A stretch of DNA of 15,873 nucleotides from an uncultured Verrucomicrobiota bacterium (GTDB lineage: Bacteria > Verrucomicrobiota > Kiritimatiellia > RFP12 > UBA1067), in the NCBI GenBank assembly GCA_946628745.1, contig CAMOXA010000015.1, positions 1-15,873 on the forward strand. Direction: 5' to 3'. The stretch's first letter is position 1; each line of letters begins with the position of its first letter. Shown piece by piece: positions 13,258-15,873 of the stretch. Below the pieces are notes generated by a model that made no database searches, was not told where the DNA came from, and saw only the letters and a list, made by a program, of their open reading frames with translations. A program made the position numbers and the translations under genes.

Positions 13258-13853
13258 GCTCGCAGTATGCCCAGTTCGTATGCCTTGCCGACCGCCGACG
13301 TCGAGTTCGGACAGCCGAGCTTGTTCATTATGCCCTTGAGATGGGTCTTTACGGATTCGGGACCAATGCCGAGGCTCGCGGCGATCTGCTCGCGCTGCTT
13401 GCCCTGCGCGACCAGCCTGAGCACGTCCATCTCGCGGGCGGTCAGCATGGAAGGAGCCGCCTGGAACTCCTCGTGCGCGAAGTACGCGGGATCGGCCGCG
13501 ACGCGGCGTATCGCCTCAGAGAGTCTGTCCAGATTGACGTCCTTCGGCAGGTAGCCGCTCGCGCCCGCCGCCTTCGCGCGGGCCTCTTCGTCCTTGAGCG
13601 GCATGCCGGCCAGCAGCACGACGCGCGTTTCGGGGACGAGCCGCCTCAAGTGTTCGAGCATCGCGAAGCCGTCCATGCGCGGCATTCTGACGTCGCTCAA
13701 GACGACGTCCGGCCGCGCTTTGGGGACGACGGTCAGAGCCTCTTCGCCGTTGGACGCGACAGCCGCGACGTCGAACCCATCCTCGCTCTCGAGCATGGCC
13801 TCCAGCCCCTCGCGGACCATCGGGTGGTCGTCGACTATCACGATCGACGTCAA
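13254..13853 (-). CDS. NarL/FixJ-type response regulator, TTG start
   Basis: This 199-aa protein consists of a receiver domain plus a LuxR-type helix-turn-helix DNA-binding domain. The receiver has the acidic pair D8-D9, phosphorylation site D54 in LSDVRMPRMDG, and K104 in GYLPKD. The position normally held by the switch Thr/Ser is Ala (A82 in VVLLAGM), which may weaken or alter activation. The HTH domain runs from LTAREMDVLRLVAQGK (137) through ESVKTHLKGIMNKLGC to the end. No ATG fits; the TTG at 13853 overlaps the pseudopilin stop as TTGA and has GAGGAG 8 nt upstream. A longer reading upstream is frame noise over the pilin gene. No sensor kinase is in the window. It sits between pilin and gmk genes. 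Confidence 0.92.
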   Translation of the reverse strand: MTSIVIVDDHPMVREGLEAMLESEDGFDVAAVASNGEEALTVVPKARPDVVLSDVRMPRMDGFAMLEHLRRLVPETRVVLLAGMPLKDEEARAKAAGASGYLPKDVNLDRLSEAIRRVAADPAYFAHEEFQAAPSMLTAREMDVLRLVAQGKQREQIAASLGIGPESVKTHLKGIMNKLGCPNSTSAVGKAYELGILRA

Positions 13854-14755
13854 TTCTTCAACTCCTCGTATCTCTTGCCGTTGAAGGTCACGTCTTTGCC
13901 TTCGCACAGCCACTCCGTGAGGTCGCGCAGTTCGTTCTTGCTCATGCCGCTTCTCGGCCAGCGTATCTTGTCGGTGTGTCCGTCGGCGAAGACAACGTGA
14001 GCCTCGATGTCGTTCTTGTGCTTGTGGTTGAAGCCTATCGACTCGCCGCCGTCGCCCGCCCTGTACTGCAGGGTGCAGTCGTTCTCGGTGCCGGCGCCCT
14101 GCGAGAAGTTCGGCGTCTCGCCGGTATAATCCTCCCACTGCATCTCGGCGAACAGGAGTATCTTGTCCGCGCGCGGCACGGTGTCGACCCTGACGCCCCA
14201 GTACCAGGTGCTCTTGAAGTCGCTGCCTTTCGATTCGTCGAAGCCGAAATAGCTGTTCATCACATAGCTCCAGTTCGGCGGCGTGCGCTTGAGCTTCTGG
14301 CACCTGAGGTGGCTCGGGCATACGTACGCGGTCTCTTTCTGTATGTACCGCCAGAGCGCGCCGTTCGTGATGCAGTAGTCGCGCGCCGTCACGTCCTGGT
14401 TGTACGCCGACGTGAACCAGCCGTAGTTCGCTATGTGCGACTGCGGGCCGCTCTTGTAGGCGCTCTGCGAGTTCCAGCTTATCCAGCCGGGCATCTCGTT
14501 GTAGCGCTCGACGACGTTCTGCATTCCGCGCGAATCGTCGATTCCCATGCGCTCGACGGATCCCGCGAGCGGATAGTGTTCGTAGTCGCGTCCGTATGAC
14601 TGCGCGGCGGTCGCGAGCTGCTTCAGGTTGGCGAGGCACCTCGAGGCGCGGGCCGACTCGGTCCCGCCCCAGAAGTATGTGACCAGCGCCGTCATCAGCA
14701 TCGCGATGATGGCTATTACAACGAGAAGTTCGACCAGTGTGAATGCTTTTTTCAT
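13850..14755 (-). CDS. Type IV pilin/type II secretion pseudopilin-like protein (prepilin N-terminus)
   Basis: This 301-aa protein has the prepilin signal MKKAFTLVELLVVIAIIAML. Processing should occur between A4 and F5, giving mature F1 and the conserved E5 (E9 of the precursor). Ala replaces the usual Gly at -1. A hydrophobic helix spans about residues 5-28. The rest is a large globular domain rich in Trp and Tyr, with CPSHLRCQKL in the middle. Near the C-terminus, NHKHKNDIEAHVVFADGHTD is the H...DG-type tail common in the very numerous pilin-like proteins of Planctomycetota, Lentisphaerota and relatives. It begins 3 nt after the preceding stop, with no clear ribosome site. Whether it builds a pilus, a secretion pseudopilus or a surface structure cannot be told. 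Confidence 0.88.
   Translation of the reverse strand: MKKAFTLVELLVVIAIIAMLMTALVTYFWGGTESARASRCLANLKQLATAAQSYGRDYEHYPLAGSVERMGIDDSRGMQNVVERYNEMPGWISWNSQSAYKSGPQSHIANYGWFTSAYNQDVTARDYCITNGALWRYIQKETAYVCPSHLRCQKLKRTPPNWSYVMNSYFGFDESKGSDFKSTWYWGVRVDTVPRADKILLFAEMQWEDYTGETPNFSQGAGTENDCTLQYRAGDGGESIGFNHKHKNDIEAHVVFADGHTDKIRWPRSGMSKNELRDLTEWLCEGKDVTFNGKRYEELKN
13862..13867 (-). promoter_or_regulatory. Ribosome binding site for the TTG-started response regulator
   Basis: GAGGAG lies inside the last codons of the pseudopilin gene, 8 nt before TTG at 13853. The encoded product then starts MTSIVIVDDHP, an ideal receiver N-terminus. Confidence 0.75.
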
Positions 14756-14758
14756 GGT

Positions 14759-15873
14759 TTATTCGAATTGTCTGTAGAACAGTATGCGTGTCTGGTGGGG
14801 GAACGTGTCTTCCTTGGACGGGGCCGGATCGCGCCACACGAGCGCCACCGCCTTGCCGCTCAGCTGCGGCGGGAGCTGCCCGGCGCTGCCGCCGCCCATC
14901 ATCATGGGTTCGGCCCTGACGAAGACGAGGAAGAGCTGCTGCTTGGCGGCGAAGCAGTCGCGCCAGTAGCCGTAGAGGAACTTTCTGTCGACGTTCCATA
15001 GATCGTCTGTCTCGTCCCTCAGGTTTACGCCGCAGAAGCTCGTGTCGTTGCCGCGCCAGTCGAGGTCGTCCCACGCGTCCTCCCATACGTCCGCGTCGGC
15101 GTCGGCCCCCGCGTTGCCAGCGACGGCCCTTACGGAGTTCATGAAGTTGACGGCTATATCCTGCAGATCCTGCCAGGCGAACTTCGCGCCCTGCGAGTAT
15201 TCGTTCAGCGCGTACTTCTTGTTGTAGTCGGACGCCTTCATGCCGGCGTAGTCCTCTGCACCTTCGACGACGTTTGTCGAAGCGCGCTTCCAGTCCATCG
15301 GCGTGTTCGCGAAGGCCGCCATGAGAACGTTGCGCGAGTCCGAGTACGGGCATATCTTGTAGCCGGTCCCTTCGCTCGTCCAGGGCAGTTCGTAGAACGC
15401 GTCCGCGCCCTTCTGCGTGAACGGCGTGTAGGTGTTCCACATGAAATCGTTGTTTACGCACGCGCCGAAACTCTCGGGGAACGACGCGAGGCTCACGCCT
15501 TCGAGAGTCTGCATGTTGCCGATCGTCACGTCGTTGCCGACCGTCCGAAGGTCGGTGAACGCCGGCAGGAACGCGAGCTCGTACTTGCTCTGCATGTACC
15601 CCGAGTCGCTCGTCGCCATGAATATGTCGCCTTCGCGGATTCCGTCGGCGCAGTGGTTGTTCTGTATCCAGACGTTTTTCGAGATGTCCTCTTCGTCGCA
15701 CTGGAACCACTGCTCTGGAGCGTGGTTGAACCGCGGGTCGGCGACGAGGACCGCGGACTTGCCCTTGCTGCCGGCGACGAGTTTGACCTCCTTGCCGCCG
15801 CCGACCAGTTCGTCGAGTCCCGTTATCGAGAACGGGAAGGTGACGCCCGTGTCGAAGCGCATGAGCGGGAAGT
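14759..15873 (-). CDS. Unrecognised protein, C-terminal part (partial), pilin-gene neighbour
   Basis: The last 370 codons of a gene run in from beyond the window edge. The frame is open to position 15873 (the codons before the first Met read FPL), so that Met is probably internal. The visible part has no membrane helix. It is rich in Asp, Trp, Tyr and Asn and contains DADADVWEDAWDDLDW, an acidic stretch that could bind cations. The end reads QLFLVFVRAEPMMMGGG...AVALVWRDPAP...HQTRILFYRQFE, suggesting a compact beta-rich C-terminal domain. It may be the end of a large pilus-associated protein like those found with pilin-like genes in Verrucomicrobiota ('Verru_Chthon cassette' type), but I cannot confirm that. 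The gene directly precedes the pseudopilin with a 3-nt gap, so the two are coupled. Confidence 0.7.
   Translation of the reverse strand, partial: FPLMRFDTGVTFPFSITGLDELVGGGKEVKLVAGSKGKSAVLVADPRFNHAPEQWFQCDEEDISKNVWIQNNHCADGIREGDIFMATSDSGYMQSKYELAFLPAFTDLRTVGNDVTIGNMQTLEGVSLASFPESFGACVNNDFMWNTYTPFTQKGADAFYELPWTSEGTGYKICPYSDSRNVLMAAFANTPMDWKRASTNVVEGAEDYAGMKASDYNKKYALNEYSQGAKFAWQDLQDIAVNFMNSVRAVAGNAGADADADVWEDAWDDLDWRGNDTSFCGVNLRDETDDLWNVDRKFLYGYWRDCFAAKQQLFLVFVRAEPMMMGGGSAGQLPPQLSGKAVALVWRDPAPSKEDTFPHQTRILFYRQFE

Noticed and set aside
13854..15710. A long N-terminal extension of the response regulator in the same minus frame
   Set aside because: It overlaps the pseudopilin and its neighbour, reads as Arg-rich noise, and the TTG at 13853 has a good ribosome site and gives a proper receiver start.

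Overview
The window is a compact, GC-rich bacterial segment in which every gene I can support lies on the minus strand, so transcription runs from position 15873 down to 1. The mix points to a Gram-negative of the PVC superphylum, most likely Kiritimatiellota, Lentisphaerota or a relative. The main clues are an AFTLVELLVV-type pseudopilin with an H...FADGH tail, a squalene-cyclase-like repeat protein of the kind common in that group, a lipoprotein-export (Lol) ABC pair, and duplicated ExbD genes. This placement rests on family knowledge, not on a search.

Upstream block (15873-11585): the 3' end of an unrecognised gene is followed by a pseudopilin-like protein, a NarL/FixJ-type response regulator with a likely TTG start, guanylate kinase (gmk) and a Gfo/Idh/MocA oxidoreductase. 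The spacers are 3 nt or less, or the genes overlap by 1-4 nt, so this looks like one translationally coupled operon. It is followed by a tRNA-Ser(UGA) gene with its own extended -10 promoter.

Main block (11374 to about 1): a clear sigma70-type promoter lies just before a long run of genes whose gaps never exceed 50 nt. In order they are a 1082-aa exported TPR-type protein, a 256-aa exported protein, ExbB, two paralogous ExbDs, a TonB-shaped protein, a LolC/E-like permease, a LolD-like ATPase, SbcD and the start of SbcC, which runs out of the window.

The centrepiece is 3806-7272 (with its TPR partners up to 11374). ExbB/ExbD normally form a proton-driven stator that moves TonB. Here the gene in the TonB position encodes a cytoplasmic tail, one membrane helix and a Pro/Glu-rich spacer, as in TonB, but then carries a squalene-cyclase/prenyltransferase-type alpha/alpha repeat domain where the TonB C-terminal domain would be. 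My inference is a proton-motive-force-driven envelope machine with an alpha-toroid effector and periplasmic TPR partners, possibly tied to lipoprotein or outer-membrane work by the LolCD genes that follow. I know of no characterised system of this make-up, but I could not search databases.

No insertion sequences, CRISPR arrays, integrases or frameshifted genes were seen. The only stretch without a protein gene longer than 100 nt is 11375-11584, which holds the tRNA and two promoters.
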